A DNA stretch of 64,000 nt from Paracoccus sp. Z118. Its GTDB lineage: Bacteria > Pseudomonadota > Alphaproteobacteria > Rhodobacterales > Rhodobacteraceae. The notes under the pieces were generated by a model. That model saw nothing but the letters and a program-made list of their open reading frames with translations. It was not told the origin of the DNA and ran no database searches. This document shows positions 52,120 to 62,031 of the stretch, piece after piece (positions within the stretch are counted from its first letter, which is position 1; every line of letters starts with the position of its first letter). A program made the position numbers and the translations under genes. Where the stretch lies: the NCBI RefSeq assembly GCF_019061185.1, contig NZ_JAHQZU010000008.1, positions 1 through 64,000 on the forward strand. Direction: 5' to 3'.

Positions 52120-54065
52120 CAGAATGCCTGCCCCAAGCCCAGATAGACCTGCACGCCTTCGCCGGTGTCGCCGCCGACCGGCCCGGCCACGTCGAAGCGC
52201 AGCGGGCCGATGGGGGTGTTGTAGCGCACCCCCACGCCCGCGCCCGCGTGCCAGTCGCTCTCTCCCCCGAACGCCTCCTCAGTCCAGACCCGGCCCGCAT
52301 CGGCGAACAGCGCCAGCCCGATCCGCTCGCGGACCTGAAAGCGGAACTCGGCGGTGGCGTTGGCGACGCTCATCCCGCCGGTCTTGATGGCGCCGCCGGG
52401 GCCGGTGATCTCCTCGACGCCGAGCGATTGATAGGGCTGGCCGCGCACCGAACTGCCGCCGCCGGAATAGAACAGATATTCGCGCGGCGTGCCCTCGATG
52501 TCGGGGCCGAAGATGGACCCGGCGCGGCCGCGGCCGGCGAAGGTGAAGCGGTCGTCCTCGCCGAAGCTGCGGTAGAACCGCCCCTCGCCAAGCGCCCGGA
52601 CGCCCGAGCCGGTCTCGTCGAAGCCGGTGAACGGCGTCAATTCGCCCTGAAGCCAGAAGCCGCGCTTGGCGTCGGTTTCCAGCGGCTCGCGCCGGTCCCA
52701 TGTGACCGACATCGGCAGGGCCAGCACCTCGAAATCGGTCGTGCCGTCTTCGTGGTCATCGACGCGCGAACGGCGGTATTGCAGCCCGATATCGGCGGTC
52801 AACTCGTCGCGGGGGTGATAGGTGAAGCCGATCCCGAGGATGCCCAGATCCTGATCGTAGTCTTCCTCATACAGCCGCGCGGCGCGGGCCTCGACATAGG
52901 CGGTGGTGTCGGGGTTCAGCGTCGCCGGGCGGTCGATGCGGACCCCGAACTCCAGATCGCGCCCCGAACTGCCCGAGCCGATGTCGCGCACGGCGGCGTC
53001 CACGCGCAGCCGCTCGCCCCCGCCCAGCAGGTTGCGGTGCATCCAGTAGCCCGAGACGTTGGCCCCGTCATGCGAGCTGATCTCGAACCCGACGCCCAGC
53101 CGGCGCAGGCGCTGTTCCACCACGGTCAGGTGAACGTCCAGCGTGTTGCCTGGGCCGATGTTGTCCGCCTCCACCAGGGTGATGGCGGAAAAGACGCCGG
53201 TGCGGCGCAGGCGCTGGCGCACGGTTTCCAGGTCGTCGGGGTCGAACGGCTCGCCTTCCGGGAAGCCGGCGATCTTGTTGAGCCGGCGGAGGTTCATCCG
53301 CTCGTTTCCCGCGATCGTCAGGCGGCCGAAACGCAGCGCCGGGCCCGGCTCCAGCGCGATGCGGCTGTCGAGCGTGGCGGAAGGGTGATGCGCGGTGATG
53401 TCGGTCGCGCCGACCTCGGCCTTGGCGTGGCTCTGCTGACGCCAGCCTTCGACGCCCGCATTGGCCGCCTGCCGCATGACCGAGGTGCTGGCGACTTCGC
53501 CGGCGCGATAGTCGTTCGGCAGTTCGGTGCCGGGGGCGAGCGGGGCGATCTGGGCGCGGCTGTAGCGGAAGGCCGGGCCGGGATCGATGCTGACGACCAC
53601 CTGCCGCACGACCTCGGGCGCGTCGAGCGGGGCGATGGTCGAGGCCTCGACCCCGTCCAGCCGGATCTCGATGACGTTGCTGTAATAGCCATTGTCATAG
53701 AGGATCGCGAGCAGCCGCGCGTAATCGGCCCGCGCGGCGGCGAGCATGTCCTGCGCGGTGACACGGCCTTCCTGCAACGCGCCGGTCAGCAGCGAGCCGT
53801 TGCGGATCGCCCGCTCCAGCCCTTCGTCCTCGCCGCCGATGCGGAATTGCAGGTCCACGGGCGAGTTCGTCCCCGGCGCGCCGCCGCCGAACAGCCGCGC
53901 AAAGGGCGACGAGGCCGAGCCGATGGAGCCGGAGCCGAAGGATTGCGCCGACGCGCTGCCGATGATCGCCGCGCCGATACCCGCCACGCAGATCGCCGCG
54001 GCCGAGGCACCGAGAAAACCCGCCCGGCCACGCGCGGGCCGGTTCTTGCCAAAGTTGGTCTGCAT
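52119..54065 (-). CDS. tamA: Translocation and assembly module outer-membrane protein TamA
   Basis: A 648-residue Omp85-family protein. A signal-like N terminus (AAAICVAGIGAAIIGSASAQ) is followed by POTRA domains (about 90-280; LYDNGYYSNVIEIRLDG, LRRTGVFSAITLVEAD) and a C-terminal beta-barrel with GAGVGVRYNTPIGPLRFDVA and a final aromatic QAF. It partners with TamB. ATG 54065; a 57-base gap separates it from the glk-like gene. Confidence 0.93.
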   Translation of the reverse strand: MQTNFGKNRPARGRAGFLGASAAAICVAGIGAAIIGSASAQSFGSGSIGSASSPFARLFGGGAPGTNSPVDLQFRIGGEDEGLERAIRNGSLLTGALQEGRVTAQDMLAAARADYARLLAILYDNGYYSNVIEIRLDGVEASTIAPLDAPEVVRQVVVSIDPGPAFRYSRAQIAPLAPGTELPNDYRAGEVASTSVMRQAANAGVEGWRQQSHAKAEVGATDITAHHPSATLDSRIALEPGPALRFGRLTIAGNERMNLRRLNKIAGFPEGEPFDPDDLETVRQRLRRTGVFSAITLVEADNIGPGNTLDVHLTVVEQRLRRLGVGFEISSHDGANVSGYWMHRNLLGGGERLRVDAAVRDIGSGSSGRDLEFGVRIDRPATLNPDTTAYVEARAARLYEEDYDQDLGILGIGFTYHPRDELTADIGLQYRRSRVDDHEDGTTDFEVLALPMSVTWDRREPLETDAKRGFWLQGELTPFTGFDETGSGVRALGEGRFYRSFGEDDRFTFAGRGRAGSIFGPDIEGTPREYLFYSGGGSSVRGQPYQSLGVEEITGPGGAIKTGGMSVANATAEFRFQVRERIGLALFADAGRVWTEEAFGGESDWHAGAGVGVRYNTPIGPLRFDVAGPVGGDTGEGVQVYLGLGQAF

Positions 54066-54122
54066 CTGCCTGTCCGCCCGCTTCGGTCTTGTCGTTTCCG
54101 GGCAGTCTTGCAGCAGCGGCCG

Positions 54123-55001
54123 TCAGAATCCAGAAGAAGGGCGGCTTTCGCCCCATATTTCGGCCAGCATTGCGGCGCAGCCACGCAAGGGGGCCAGGTC
54201 GTCGGTGATCTGAAGCACCCTCAGCCGCCCGAGCTGCCGGGCCAGATGCGGCGGCAGGGAGCCGGACAGCACCCGGTCGATCCCGCGCCGCAGCGCCTCG
54301 GGCTGCCCGGCCATCGCGCGGGCAGGGCTGCCGGTCAGGAACAGCCCGGCATCCGGCAGGTGCCGCAGCGCCAGATCGGCGCAGGTCATCCCCAGAAGCT
54401 CGGCCGCGAAGACGACCGAATCGTCCATGAGGGCCGCGAGGCGGGCAAGGCCCGGACCGGACAGCAGATGCTCGATGGTGGGAAAGGCGGCGGCGTCCCC
54501 GATCCGCTCGCCCAGCGCCGCCGCGACCGGGGCGGGCAGGGCGGCGTGACCGGTTTCCGAATCGATCACCACCGTCCGGCCGTCGATCCGCCGCACCGGG
54601 CAGATGTTGAAGCCGGTCCCGGCGTTCACCACCAGCGACTGTCCGCTTCCTTGCCAGCCGCCGCCGTCGCGAATCGGGGCGATCCCGTCTTCGCCCAGAA
54701 GCGGCAGCGCAAAGCCGGTCGCCGCCATGTCGTTGACGACATGCACCGGGCAGCCAAGCTCGGCCGAGAGCTGCTTTTCGGACAGGGTCCAGTCGCGGTT
54801 GGTCAGCCGCCCGATTCCGTCGAAGACCGGACCAGCAACCGAAAGCACGACGCGCTCGGGGTGCCCTGTCTCGCGCAGCAGCGGCACCAGATCGGCTTGC
54901 GGGACCGGCCCGCGATGCACCTGAACGCCGGAAATTCGCGCGTTTTCGGCCCTTCCGATGCGAAGGTTGGTGCCGCCGATATCCGCCACGAGGTCAGTCA
55001 C
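54123..55001 (-). CDS. glk: Glucokinase family protein (Glk type)
   Basis: About 292 residues of the Glk sugar-kinase family. The phosphate-1 motif VADIGGTNLRIG is at the very N terminus; NDMAATGFALPLLGED, VNAGTGFNICPV and ERIGDAAAFPTIEHLLSGPG follow. It phosphorylates glucose with ATP in the cytosol. I use the GTG at 55001 that puts the motif close to the start; a GTG at 55019 is also possible. Upstream of tamA on the same strand; glucose as substrate is likely but not certain. Confidence 0.8.
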   Translation of the reverse strand: MTDLVADIGGTNLRIGRAENARISGVQVHRGPVPQADLVPLLRETGHPERVVLSVAGPVFDGIGRLTNRDWTLSEKQLSAELGCPVHVVNDMAATGFALPLLGEDGIAPIRDGGGWQGSGQSLVVNAGTGFNICPVRRIDGRTVVIDSETGHAALPAPVAAALGERIGDAAAFPTIEHLLSGPGLARLAALMDDSVVFAAELLGMTCADLALRHLPDAGLFLTGSPARAMAGQPEALRRGIDRVLSGSLPPHLARQLGRLRVLQITDDLAPLRGCAAMLAEIWGESRPSSGF

Positions 55002-55144
55002 CTGGCCTGCTCCGTTCACAATGCGCTCACGGCAGCCTTACCTGACGTCATGCGGGTTGGCCACATTCCGCCGGAACTTCGGCATGGCCGGCGCGTTTTT
55101 TCTTGACATCGCGGGAAGGCAACTCCCGCCAAAGGATTGGTTCC

Positions 55145-55573
55145 ATGTTCAAGACCCGTATCGCCGCCCTGCTGATGGCCGTTTCGGCCGCCGCCCTGCC
55201 CGTCACCGCCGCCTGGTCGGCGGTCGAGCCACGCGGCGAGCAGTCGATGATCCGCGCATGGTCGGCGGTTGCGGGCCTCAGCGCGCGGCAGGTGATCGAC
55301 TTGGCCGAATCGCTGCCGGCGGGCGTGTCGGACGCCGGCACCCCGTGGTGCGACGCCACCAGCGAGATCGCGGGCGCCCTCGGCTCCGAGTTCGGCGAAC
55401 GGCTGGTCCTGAGCAAGCAGGGCGGGCTGCATCTGTGGGGCTCGGCCGAGATGGGAACCTGGACCATGCTGCTGACCCGCGCCGACCAGACGAGTTGCGT
55501 CGTTGCCTCGGGCACCGGCTATCACGACAGCACCGACCCCGCCGCGATCTTCCGGCAGGCGGGGCTGAACTGA
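55145..55573 (+). CDS. Small secreted protein of unknown function
   Basis: A 142-residue exported protein. A Sec signal peptide (MFKTRIAALLMAVSAAALP then VTAAWSA) is followed by a domain I do not recognise, with PWCDATSEIAGALGSEF and TSCVVASGTGYHD; the two Cys could form a disulfide. The 5' leader contains a 6-bp hairpin (55111-55129) and a TTGACA at 55102. Stands alone between divergent glk and ahcY. Confidence 0.7.
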   Translation: MFKTRIAALLMAVSAAALPVTAAWSAVEPRGEQSMIRAWSAVAGLSARQVIDLAESLPAGVSDAGTPWCDATSEIAGALGSEFGERLVLSKQGGLHLWGSAEMGTWTMLLTRADQTSCVVASGTGYHDSTDPAAIFRQAGLN

Positions 55574-55659
55574 ACGCCCCGCTCACGGCCCTTTTGATTG
55601 CGCCCGTGCCCCCGCTGTGACATTCGGGCGCGCAAACAATCATCTCAGGTGGCCGTAAC

Positions 55660-57072
55660 ATGCAGACCGAATCCGGTTCGATCATCCGCGACATCACGCT
55701 GGCCGATTTCGGCCGCAAGGAACTCGACATCGCGGAAACCGAGATGCCCGGCCTGATGGCGCTGCGGCAGGAATATGGCGAGGCCAAGCCCCTGAAGGGC
55801 GCGCGGATCGCCGGCTCGCTGCACATGACGATCCAGACCGCCGTGCTGATCGAGACGCTGGTGGCGCTTGGCGCCGAGGTCCGCTGGGCCTCGTGCAACA
55901 TCTATTCGACCCAGGATCACGCCGCCGCCGCCATCGCCGCGACCGGCGTTCCGGTCTTCGCGATCAAAGGCGAGACGCTGCCGGAATACTGGGCCTACAC
56001 CGACCGCATCTTCCAGTTCCCGGAAGATGGCCGACCCGGCCATGCCAACATGATCCTCGACGACGGCGGCGACGCGACGCTCTATGTCCTGCTGGGCGCG
56101 CGGGTCGAGGCGGGCGAGACCGACCTGATCGCCACCCCCACGAGCGAGGAGGAAGAGGCGCTGTTCGCCCAGATCCGCGAGCGGCTGGACGCCAGCCCCG
56201 GCTGGTTCACGCAGCAGCGCGATGCCCTGCGCGGCGTTTCCGAGGAAACCACCACCGGCGTTCACCGGCTTTACGACCTGCACAAGCGCGGCCTGCTGCC
56301 GTTCCCGGCGATCAACGTCAACGACAGCGTCACGAAGTCGAAGTTCGACAACAAGTATGGCTGCAAGGAATCGCTGGTCGATGGCATTCGCCGCGCGACC
56401 GACGTGATGATGGCCGGCAAGGTCGCCGTGGTCTGCGGCTATGGCGACGTCGGCAAGGGCTCGGCCGCCTCGCTGGCCGGCGCGGGCGCGCGGGTGAAGG
56501 TGACCGAGGTCGATCCGATCTGCGCCCTTCAGGCGGCGATGGACGGGTTCGAGGTCGTCACGCTGGAGGATGTGGCCGCCACCGCCGACATCTTCGTGAC
56601 CACCACCGGCAACAAGGACGTGATCCGCATCGAGCACATGCGCGAGATGAAGGACATGGCCATCGTCGGCAATATCGGCCATTTCGACAACGAGATTCAG
56701 GTGGCCAGCCTTCGCAACCACAAATGGACGAACATCAAGGATCAGGTGGACATGATCGAGATGCCCTCGGGCAATCGCATCATCCTGCTGTCGCAGGGGC
56801 GCCTGCTGAACCTCGGCAACGCGACCGGGCATCCGTCCTTCGTCATGTCCGCCAGCTTTACCAACCAGGTACTGGCCCAGATCGAGATCTGGACCAAGGG
56901 CGACGAGTACAAGCCCGGCGTCTACATCCTGCCCAAGCATCTTGATGAGAAGGTCGCCCGCCTCCATCTGGACCGCATCGGGGTCAGGCTGACGAAGCTG
57001 CGGCCCGAGCAGGCGGATTATATCGGTGTAGACGTAGATGGCCCCTTCAAGGCAGAACATTACCGCTACTGA
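55660..57072 (+). CDS. ahcY: Adenosylhomocysteinase
   Basis: A 470-residue NAD-dependent enzyme that splits S-adenosylhomocysteine into adenosine and homocysteine in the methyl cycle. Motifs: [45 protein letters not shown] and the NAD site [13 protein letters not shown]; the C terminus [13 protein letters not shown] is typical. No SAH riboswitch was recognised in the 86 bases before it. The next gene begins 1 base after its stop. Confidence 0.97.
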   Translation: MQTESGSIIRDITLADFGRKELDIAETEMPGLMALRQEYGEAKPLKGARIAGSLHMTIQTAVLIETLVALGAEVRWASCNIYSTQDHAAAAIAATGVPVFAIKGETLPEYWAYTDRIFQFPEDGRPGHANMILDDGGDATLYVLLGARVEAGETDLIATPTSEEEEALFAQIRERLDASPGWFTQQRDALRGVSEETTTGVHRLYDLHKRGLLPFPAINVNDSVTKSKFDNKYGCKESLVDGIRRATDVMMAGKVAVVCGYGDVGKGSAASLAGAGARVKVTEVDPICALQAAMDGFEVVTLEDVAATADIFVTTTGNKDVIRIEHMREMKDMAIVGNIGHFDNEIQVASLRNHKWTNIKDQVDMIEMPSGNRIILLSQGRLLNLGNATGHPSFVMSASFTNQVLAQIEIWTKGDEYKPGVYILPKHLDEKVARLHLDRIGVRLTKLRPEQADYIGVDVDGPFKAEHYRY

Positions 57073-57073
57073 C

Positions 57074-57442
57074 ATGCTGCTGCGGTATCTGTGGGGAAGT
57101 CTGGGTTTCGTCGGCCTTGGCCTTGCGGTCATCGGCGTGATGCTGCCCATCATGCCCACGGTGCCGTTCCTGCTGCTCTCGGCCTTCGGCTTCGCCCGAT
57201 CCTCGCCGCGTTTCCATCGCCGACTGATGACCCACCGCGTCTTCGGCCCGCAGATCAGGCAGTGGCAGGATCACCGGGCGATCTCGTTCCGGGTCAAGGT
57301 CATCTCGATCGGCAGCATGGCGGGCGGGCTCGGGATCAGCTTCTTCCTCCTGCCGCAGCATCTGTGGCTGATCCAGGTCGCCGTCCTCGCGCTGGTGTCG
57401 CTGTTCATCGCGACCCGCCCCGCCCCGCCGCCCCATATCTGA
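57074..57442 (+). CDS. YbaN/DUF454-family membrane protein
   Basis: A 122-residue inner-membrane protein of the YbaN family: LGFVGLGLAVIGVMLPIMPT, FARSSPRFHRRLMTHRVFGP, then two hydrophobic segments. Function unknown. Starts 1 base after the ahcY stop, so probably co-transcribed with it; convergent with the crotonase gene. Confidence 0.87.
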   Translation: MLLRYLWGSLGFVGLGLAVIGVMLPIMPTVPFLLLSAFGFARSSPRFHRRLMTHRVFGPQIRQWQDHRAISFRVKVISIGSMAGGLGISFFLLPQHLWLIQVAVLALVSLFIATRPAPPPHI

Positions 57443-57454
57443 ACGGCTGCGGGG

Positions 57455-58090
57455 TTACGCCCCGCGGATCATCGCCCTGATCGCCGCGACATGCCCGCCG
57501 GATGCGGCCGCCGCATCAGTGCAAAGCGCCTGCGCGCTGTCCATCAGCGCCTCGGGCGGGACGATGCGGTCGATCAGGCCGAAGGCCAGCGCCTCGTCCG
57601 CGTCGATCTTCGCGCCCGCCATCAGGATCATCGCCGCGCGGGCGGGGCCGACCAGCGCCACCAGCCGCGCCGGGTCCGAGGGTTGCGGCAGATAGCCGAG
57701 CCGCATCACCGGATAGAAGAACCGCGCCCCCGGCACCGCGATGCGCAGATCGCAGGCCAGCGCCATGCCGAAAGCGCCGCCCGCCAGCGTGCCGTTCAGC
57801 GCCGCCACCGTCAGGCAGGGCAGGGCGGCGATGGCGCCCGACAGCCGCTCCCACGCGGGCGAGGTGGCAAGCCCCGCCTTCGCCGCGTCCAGATCGGCCC
57901 CGGCCGAGAAGACCTTGCCCGCGCCGGTCAGGATCAGCGCCCGCGCGCCTGACCGGCCCGCGCCCTCGACCGCTTCGGTCAGGGCGGCCAGCATGTCCGC
58001 CGTCAGGGCGTTCGCCTTGTCCGGGCGGTCCAACACAAGCGTGACCACGCCGGGCGAGGTTTCATGGATCCGAATCATGGAACTGGTCAT
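57455..58090 (-). CDS. Enoyl-CoA hydratase/isomerase-family protein (second crotonase)
   Basis: A 211-residue crotonase-fold protein, shorter than the usual ~255. Oxyanion segments VFSAGADLDAAK and NGTLAGGAFGMAL are present, and RLGYLPQPSDPARL lies in the active-site loop. A missing C-terminal helix may make it an unusual member. ATG 58090 and 58078 are both possible and lack clear ribosome sites. Divergent from the DUF2125 gene; unrelated in place to the operon crotonase at 5033. Confidence 0.82.
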   Translation of the reverse strand: MTSSMIRIHETSPGVVTLVLDRPDKANALTADMLAALTEAVEGAGRSGARALILTGAGKVFSAGADLDAAKAGLATSPAWERLSGAIAALPCLTVAALNGTLAGGAFGMALACDLRIAVPGARFFYPVMRLGYLPQPSDPARLVALVGPARAAMILMAGAKIDADEALAFGLIDRIVPPEALMDSAQALCTDAAAASGGHVAAIRAMIRGA

Positions 58091-58162
58091 TGGACGAAGA
58101 ACCCCGTTATGCCACAACGTGGCGAACTGACGCTTTTGACGCCTTATCTGAAAGGACGCGGC

Positions 58163-59815
58163 ATGTATTTCCGTATGACGAGCTCGACTCTCGCCCTTCT
58201 GGCCCTGACCGCGCCCGCGTTCGCGGATGTGACGCCGTCGGAAGTCTGGCAGAACTGGGTCGATTACTACAAGGCCACCGGCTACAGCGTCGCGGAAGGC
58301 TCGCGCGAGGAAGCGGGCGACACCCTGACCCTGGGCGACGTGGTCTTCAGCATGGACATGCCCGACGGCGATTTCGCCTTCACCATCCCGCAGGTGGTGA
58401 TGCAGGCGACCGGCGACGGCCGCGTGCGGACCGGGCTTGCCGACCAGTCCACCGGCACCCTGCGCACCGTGGACGAGGAAGGCCGCGACGTGAACATCGC
58501 CTTCACCGTGCAGCTTCCCGGCGCCGAGGTCGTCTCCTCGGGCACGCCCGAGGACATGACCGACGAAGGCTCCATCCCGACGCTGACCGTGACCGTGGAC
58601 GAGGTTCGCACCCAGGACCAGACATTCGCCGATCCCGTTCGCATCACCTCGGCCGACATGACCTACAGCCAGCGCATGGCCAAGGGCGATCTGATGCGGG
58701 CCGAGTTCGACGTCGCCTCGGGCCAGACCGACATGGTGTTGGATGTCTCGGGCAAGGACGAGGAGGGGCGCGACTTCACCGCGAGTGGCGCGCTGTCGAT
58801 GGCCTCGCTGCAAAGCGCCGGCAGCGGCAGCTTCCCGGTCGATGCCAGCATGGACGAGGACATGGCCGCCGCCCTGCGGGCCGGGATGGACATGACCGCG
58901 GACTTCCAGGCAGGGCCGATGACGGCCAGCTTCGACATGAACGGCGTGGGCGAGGACGGGGCGCCGGTCACGGCCTCGATGAAGGCCGAGGTCGCGGGCA
59001 TGACCTCGCAGATGGGCATGTCCGGGTCGGGCGTCAACTTCCAGCTCGACAGCGACGCCGCCGATGTCGAGCTGACCTCCGCCGACATGCCGTTCCCCGT
59101 CACCTACTCGACCGAAGGCACCAGCATGGGCCTGCAGATGCCCGTCACCCAGTCGGACGAGCCGCAGCCCTTCAAGGTGACCTATTCCTTGAACGGCCTG
59201 GCCTTGGGCGACGCGATCTGGGATCTGTTCGATCAGGGCCGCGTGCTGCCCCGCGATCCGGCCAATTTCGAGCTGGACGTGACCGGGCTGGTCCGCGTCG
59301 TGCAGGACGTCTTCGACCCCGCGTTCATCGAGGCGAATGCAGCGGCGGCCGAGGCCGAGGCTGACGCCGAGGACGCGGCCGACACGGACACCACCGCCGC
59401 AGCGCCCGAAGCCGGGACGGCGGACCAGCCTTCGGGCAACACGGCCGACACCCCGGAAACCGACACCGCCGCGGCCGAGCCGGAATCGCCCTATGAGCCG
59501 GTGGAGGTCACGATCAACCGCTTCGCCATCGACGCGGCGGGGGCGAGCGTCTCGGCCACCGGCGATCTGCGGGTGCCCGAAGATAGCGGCATGGACGCGC
59601 CGGTCGGCACGATCTCGGCGCGTTACGAGGGGCTGAACGGGCTGATCGACAGCCTCATGCAGCTTGGCCTCGTGCCGCAGGATCAGGCGACCGCTGCGCG
59701 GATGATGCTGGCGATGTTCGCCTCGCCCGCGCCGGACGGGGGCGACGTGCTGACGACCGAGCTTGAATTCCGCGAGGGCGGCTCGATCTTTGCCAACGGC
59801 CAGCAGGTGAAGTAA
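58163..59815 (+). CDS. DUF2125 family secreted protein
   Basis: A 550-residue exported protein. Signal peptide (TSSTLALLALTAPAFA), then a long beta-rich DUF2125-like region: VWQNWVDYYKATGYSV at the N terminus, SGSGVNFQLDSDAADV, DAIWDLFDQGRVLPRDPANF. A low-complexity Ala/Glu/Thr linker (about 390-445) divides it from the last part. Function unknown; likely periplasmic. ATG follows aaagga. A strong terminator follows. Confidence 0.85.
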   Translation: MYFRMTSSTLALLALTAPAFADVTPSEVWQNWVDYYKATGYSVAEGSREEAGDTLTLGDVVFSMDMPDGDFAFTIPQVVMQATGDGRVRTGLADQSTGTLRTVDEEGRDVNIAFTVQLPGAEVVSSGTPEDMTDEGSIPTLTVTVDEVRTQDQTFADPVRITSADMTYSQRMAKGDLMRAEFDVASGQTDMVLDVSGKDEEGRDFTASGALSMASLQSAGSGSFPVDASMDEDMAAALRAGMDMTADFQAGPMTASFDMNGVGEDGAPVTASMKAEVAGMTSQMGMSGSGVNFQLDSDAADVELTSADMPFPVTYSTEGTSMGLQMPVTQSDEPQPFKVTYSLNGLALGDAIWDLFDQGRVLPRDPANFELDVTGLVRVVQDVFDPAFIEANAAAAEAEADAEDAADTDTTAAAPEAGTADQPSGNTADTPETDTAAAEPESPYEPVEVTINRFAIDAAGASVSATGDLRVPEDSGMDAPVGTISARYEGLNGLIDSLMQLGLVPQDQATAARMMLAMFASPAPDGGDVLTTELEFREGGSIFANGQQVK

Positions 59816-59841
59816 CCATTTCGGCCATAAGGATGTTGCGG

Positions 59842-59873
59842 GGGACCGGGCAGGCCGCCCGGTCCCTCTTTTT
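59842..59873 (+). terminator. Rho-independent terminator after the DUF2125 gene
   Basis: GGGACCGGGC and GCCCGGTCCC form a perfect 10-bp stem around AGGCC, followed by TCTTTTT. It separates the DUF2125 gene from pmbA; readthrough would be needed for a shared message. Confidence 0.88.
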
Positions 59874-59891
59874 CGTGGAAGGCGGCCCCTG

Positions 59892-61241
59892 ATGCGTGAC
59901 GATACCGATCTTCAGTCGCTGGCGGCGGCGCTGCTGGACGCCGCCCGCGCCGCCGGGGCCGATCAGGCGGACGCGGTCGCGGTATCGGCCTCGTCCCTGT
60001 CGGTCGAGGTGCGGGGCGGGGCGCTGGAACATGCCGAACGCGCCGACGGGACCGAGATCGGCCTGCGCGTCCTCATCGGCGGGCGGCAGGCCTGCGTGTC
60101 CGCCAGCGAACTGTCGCGCGATACGATGCGCGAGATGGCCGAACGCGCCGTGGCGATGGCCCGCGAGGCGCCGGTGGACGACGCGCTCGCGCTCGCGCAG
60201 CCGGGCGAGTTCGCGCAAAGCCACGAGGGCGATCTGCAACTGATGGAAACCGCCGCGCCTCCCACGCCCGAGGCGTTGCAGGACTCGGCGCTGCGGGCCG
60301 AGGCGGCGGCGCTGTCGGTGAACGGCGCGCGGATGATCGACGTCGCCGGTGCGTCGTTCCTGCGGCGGGACATGTATCTGGCGACCAGCAACGGTTTTGC
60401 GAACGGCTACGGGCGCAGCTCGCACTCCGTCTCGGCCGTGGCGATCACCGGCGAGGGCACCGCGATGGAGCGGGACTGGGCCGGCGAGGGCCGCGTCTGG
60501 GCCGAGGACATGCCCCCGCCCGAGGAGATCGGCCTGCTCGCCGGCCAGCGCACCGTCGCCCGCGCGGGCGCCCGCAAGCCGCCGACCGGCGCGGTTCCGG
60601 TGCTGTTCGACCAGCGCGTCGCGGGCGGGCTGATCGGGCATCTTCTGTCGGCCGCGAATGGCTCGGCCGTGGCCCGCGGCGCGACATGGCTGCGCGATGC
60701 CCTGGGCGAGCAGGTGCTGCCCGAGGGATTCGATCTGGACGAAGACCCCCGCCGCCCCCGCTACAGCGCCAGCCGCCCGCACGACGCCGAGGGGCTGCCG
60801 ACCCGCCCCCGCGCCATCGTCAGGAACGGCGTGTTGCAGGGCTGGACGCTGGACCTCGCCACCGCCAACAAGCTGGGGATGGAATCGACCGCCAACGCCG
60901 TGCGCGGCACCTCGTCGCCGCCGTCGCCGGGCGTGTCGAACACGCGGCTGACGCCCGGCACGGCCAGCCCCGAGCAACTGATCCGCGACATGGGGCGCGG
61001 GCTGATCGTGACCTCGTTCCTCGGCGCGTCGATCAACGCCACCACCGGGGATTATTCGCGCGGGGCCTCGGGCTTCTGGGTCGAGGGCGGGCAGATCGCC
61101 TATCCGGTCAATGAATGCACCATCGCGGGCAACCTGCGCGAGATGCTGATGCGCCTGACCGCCGCCGACGACCTTCCCGAATGGCGCACCCATCAGGTGC
61201 CCAGCCTTCTGGTCGAGGGGCTGACGCTTGCCGGCAACTGA
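59892..61241 (+). CDS. pmbA: TldD/PmbA family protein, PmbA (TldE) type
   Basis: A 449-residue partner of the TldD metalloprotease family, which matures peptides and antitoxins. Motifs: VEVRGGALEHAERADGTEIG, LATSNGFANGYGRSSHS, VLFDQRVAGGLIGHLLSAANG and the C-terminal TSFLGASINATTGDYSRGASGFWVEGG. It lacks the HExxH metal site of TldD, as expected for PmbA/TldE. The next gene starts before its stop. Confidence 0.93.
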   Translation: MRDDTDLQSLAAALLDAARAAGADQADAVAVSASSLSVEVRGGALEHAERADGTEIGLRVLIGGRQACVSASELSRDTMREMAERAVAMAREAPVDDALALAQPGEFAQSHEGDLQLMETAAPPTPEALQDSALRAEAAALSVNGARMIDVAGASFLRRDMYLATSNGFANGYGRSSHSVSAVAITGEGTAMERDWAGEGRVWAEDMPPPEEIGLLAGQRTVARAGARKPPTGAVPVLFDQRVAGGLIGHLLSAANGSAVARGATWLRDALGEQVLPEGFDLDEDPRRPRYSASRPHDAEGLPTRPRAIVRNGVLQGWTLDLATANKLGMESTANAVRGTSSPPSPGVSNTRLTPGTASPEQLIRDMGRGLIVTSFLGASINATTGDYSRGASGFWVEGGQIAYPVNECTIAGNLREMLMRLTAADDLPEWRTHQVPSLLVEGLTLAGN

Positions 61242-62031
61242 CCTGCCCTTGCTGATCCGCGCGGCGCTGGACGCCGGCCCCATCGCCATGCGCTTCTGGC
61301 GGCAGTCGCCCCGCGCATGGGACAAGGGCGGCACCCTCGGCCCCGTGACCGAGGCGGATCTGGCGGTCAACGAGCATCTGGAGGAGGTGCTGCGAAGCGC
61401 CCGCCCCGATTATGGCTGGCTCAGCGAGGAAAGCGCCGATTCGGCGGACCGGCAGGACGCCGTGCGCTGCTTCATCATCGATCCGATCGACGGCACGCGG
61501 GCGTTCATGGACGGGCAGGACGGGTTCTCCCACTCGCTCGCCGTGGTGGATGATGGCCGCGTGACGGCGGGCGTCGTCTATCTGCCCGCGCGCGATCTGG
61601 TCTATGCGGCCAGCATCGACGCACCCGCCACCCTCAACGACAAGCCGATGGGACCGACCGATGTGCGGATCAAGGGCGCGCGGGTGCTGACCAGCCGCGC
61701 CTCGATGCAGCCGTCGCTGTGGCGCGGGGGCGCGGTGCCGGGGTTCAAGCGCGAGTTCCGCCCCTCGCTCGCCTGGCGGCTGTGCCTTGCCGGCGAAGGG
61801 CGGTTCGACGCGGCGCTGTCGGTGCAGCCCTGCTGGGAATGGGACATCGCGGCCGCCAGCCTGATCGCCGCGCAGGCGGGCTGCGCCGTCACCGACATGC
61901 GCGGGCACGCGATGCGCTTCAACACCGGCCCGGCGAAGGTTCCGGGGCTGGTCGTCGCCGGGCCGAGGCTGCATCGCCAGATCACCGCCGCGCTGAAAGG
62001 CGGGCCCGACGACGGAGAGGAGGTCGCATGA
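61228..62031 (+). CDS. cysQ: CysQ-like 3'(2'),5'-bisphosphate nucleotidase / inositol monophosphatase family
   Basis: A 267-residue metal-dependent phosphatase. Metal motifs: [10 protein letters not shown] (Glu), [14 protein letters not shown] (Asp-Pro-Ile-Asp) and [17 protein letters not shown] (Asp). Family members hydrolyse PAP or inositol phosphate; in this setting CysQ is most likely. Starts at TTG 61228 overlapping pmbA by 14 bases; its stop overlaps the next gene by 4. Confidence 0.82.
   Translation: MPATDLPLLIRAALDAGPIAMRFWRQSPRAWDKGGTLGPVTEADLAVNEHLEEVLRSARPDYGWLSEESADSADRQDAVRCFIIDPIDGTRAFMDGQDGFSHSLAVVDDGRVTAGVVYLPARDLVYAASIDAPATLNDKPMGPTDVRIKGARVLTSRASMQPSLWRGGAVPGFKREFRPSLAWRLCLAGEGRFDAALSVQPCWEWDIAAASLIAAQAGCAVTDMRGHAMRFNTGPAKVPGLVVAGPRLHRQITAALKGGPDDGEEVA

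Noticed and set aside
46396..55106. Three long plus-strand open frames opposite tamB, tamA and the glk-like gene
   Set aside because: Shadows of minus-strand genes; repeats in one of them mirror the TamB repeats.
55574..55659. SAH or SAM riboswitch before ahcY
   Set aside because: The 86-base leader does not show the conserved elements of those riboswitches by eye.
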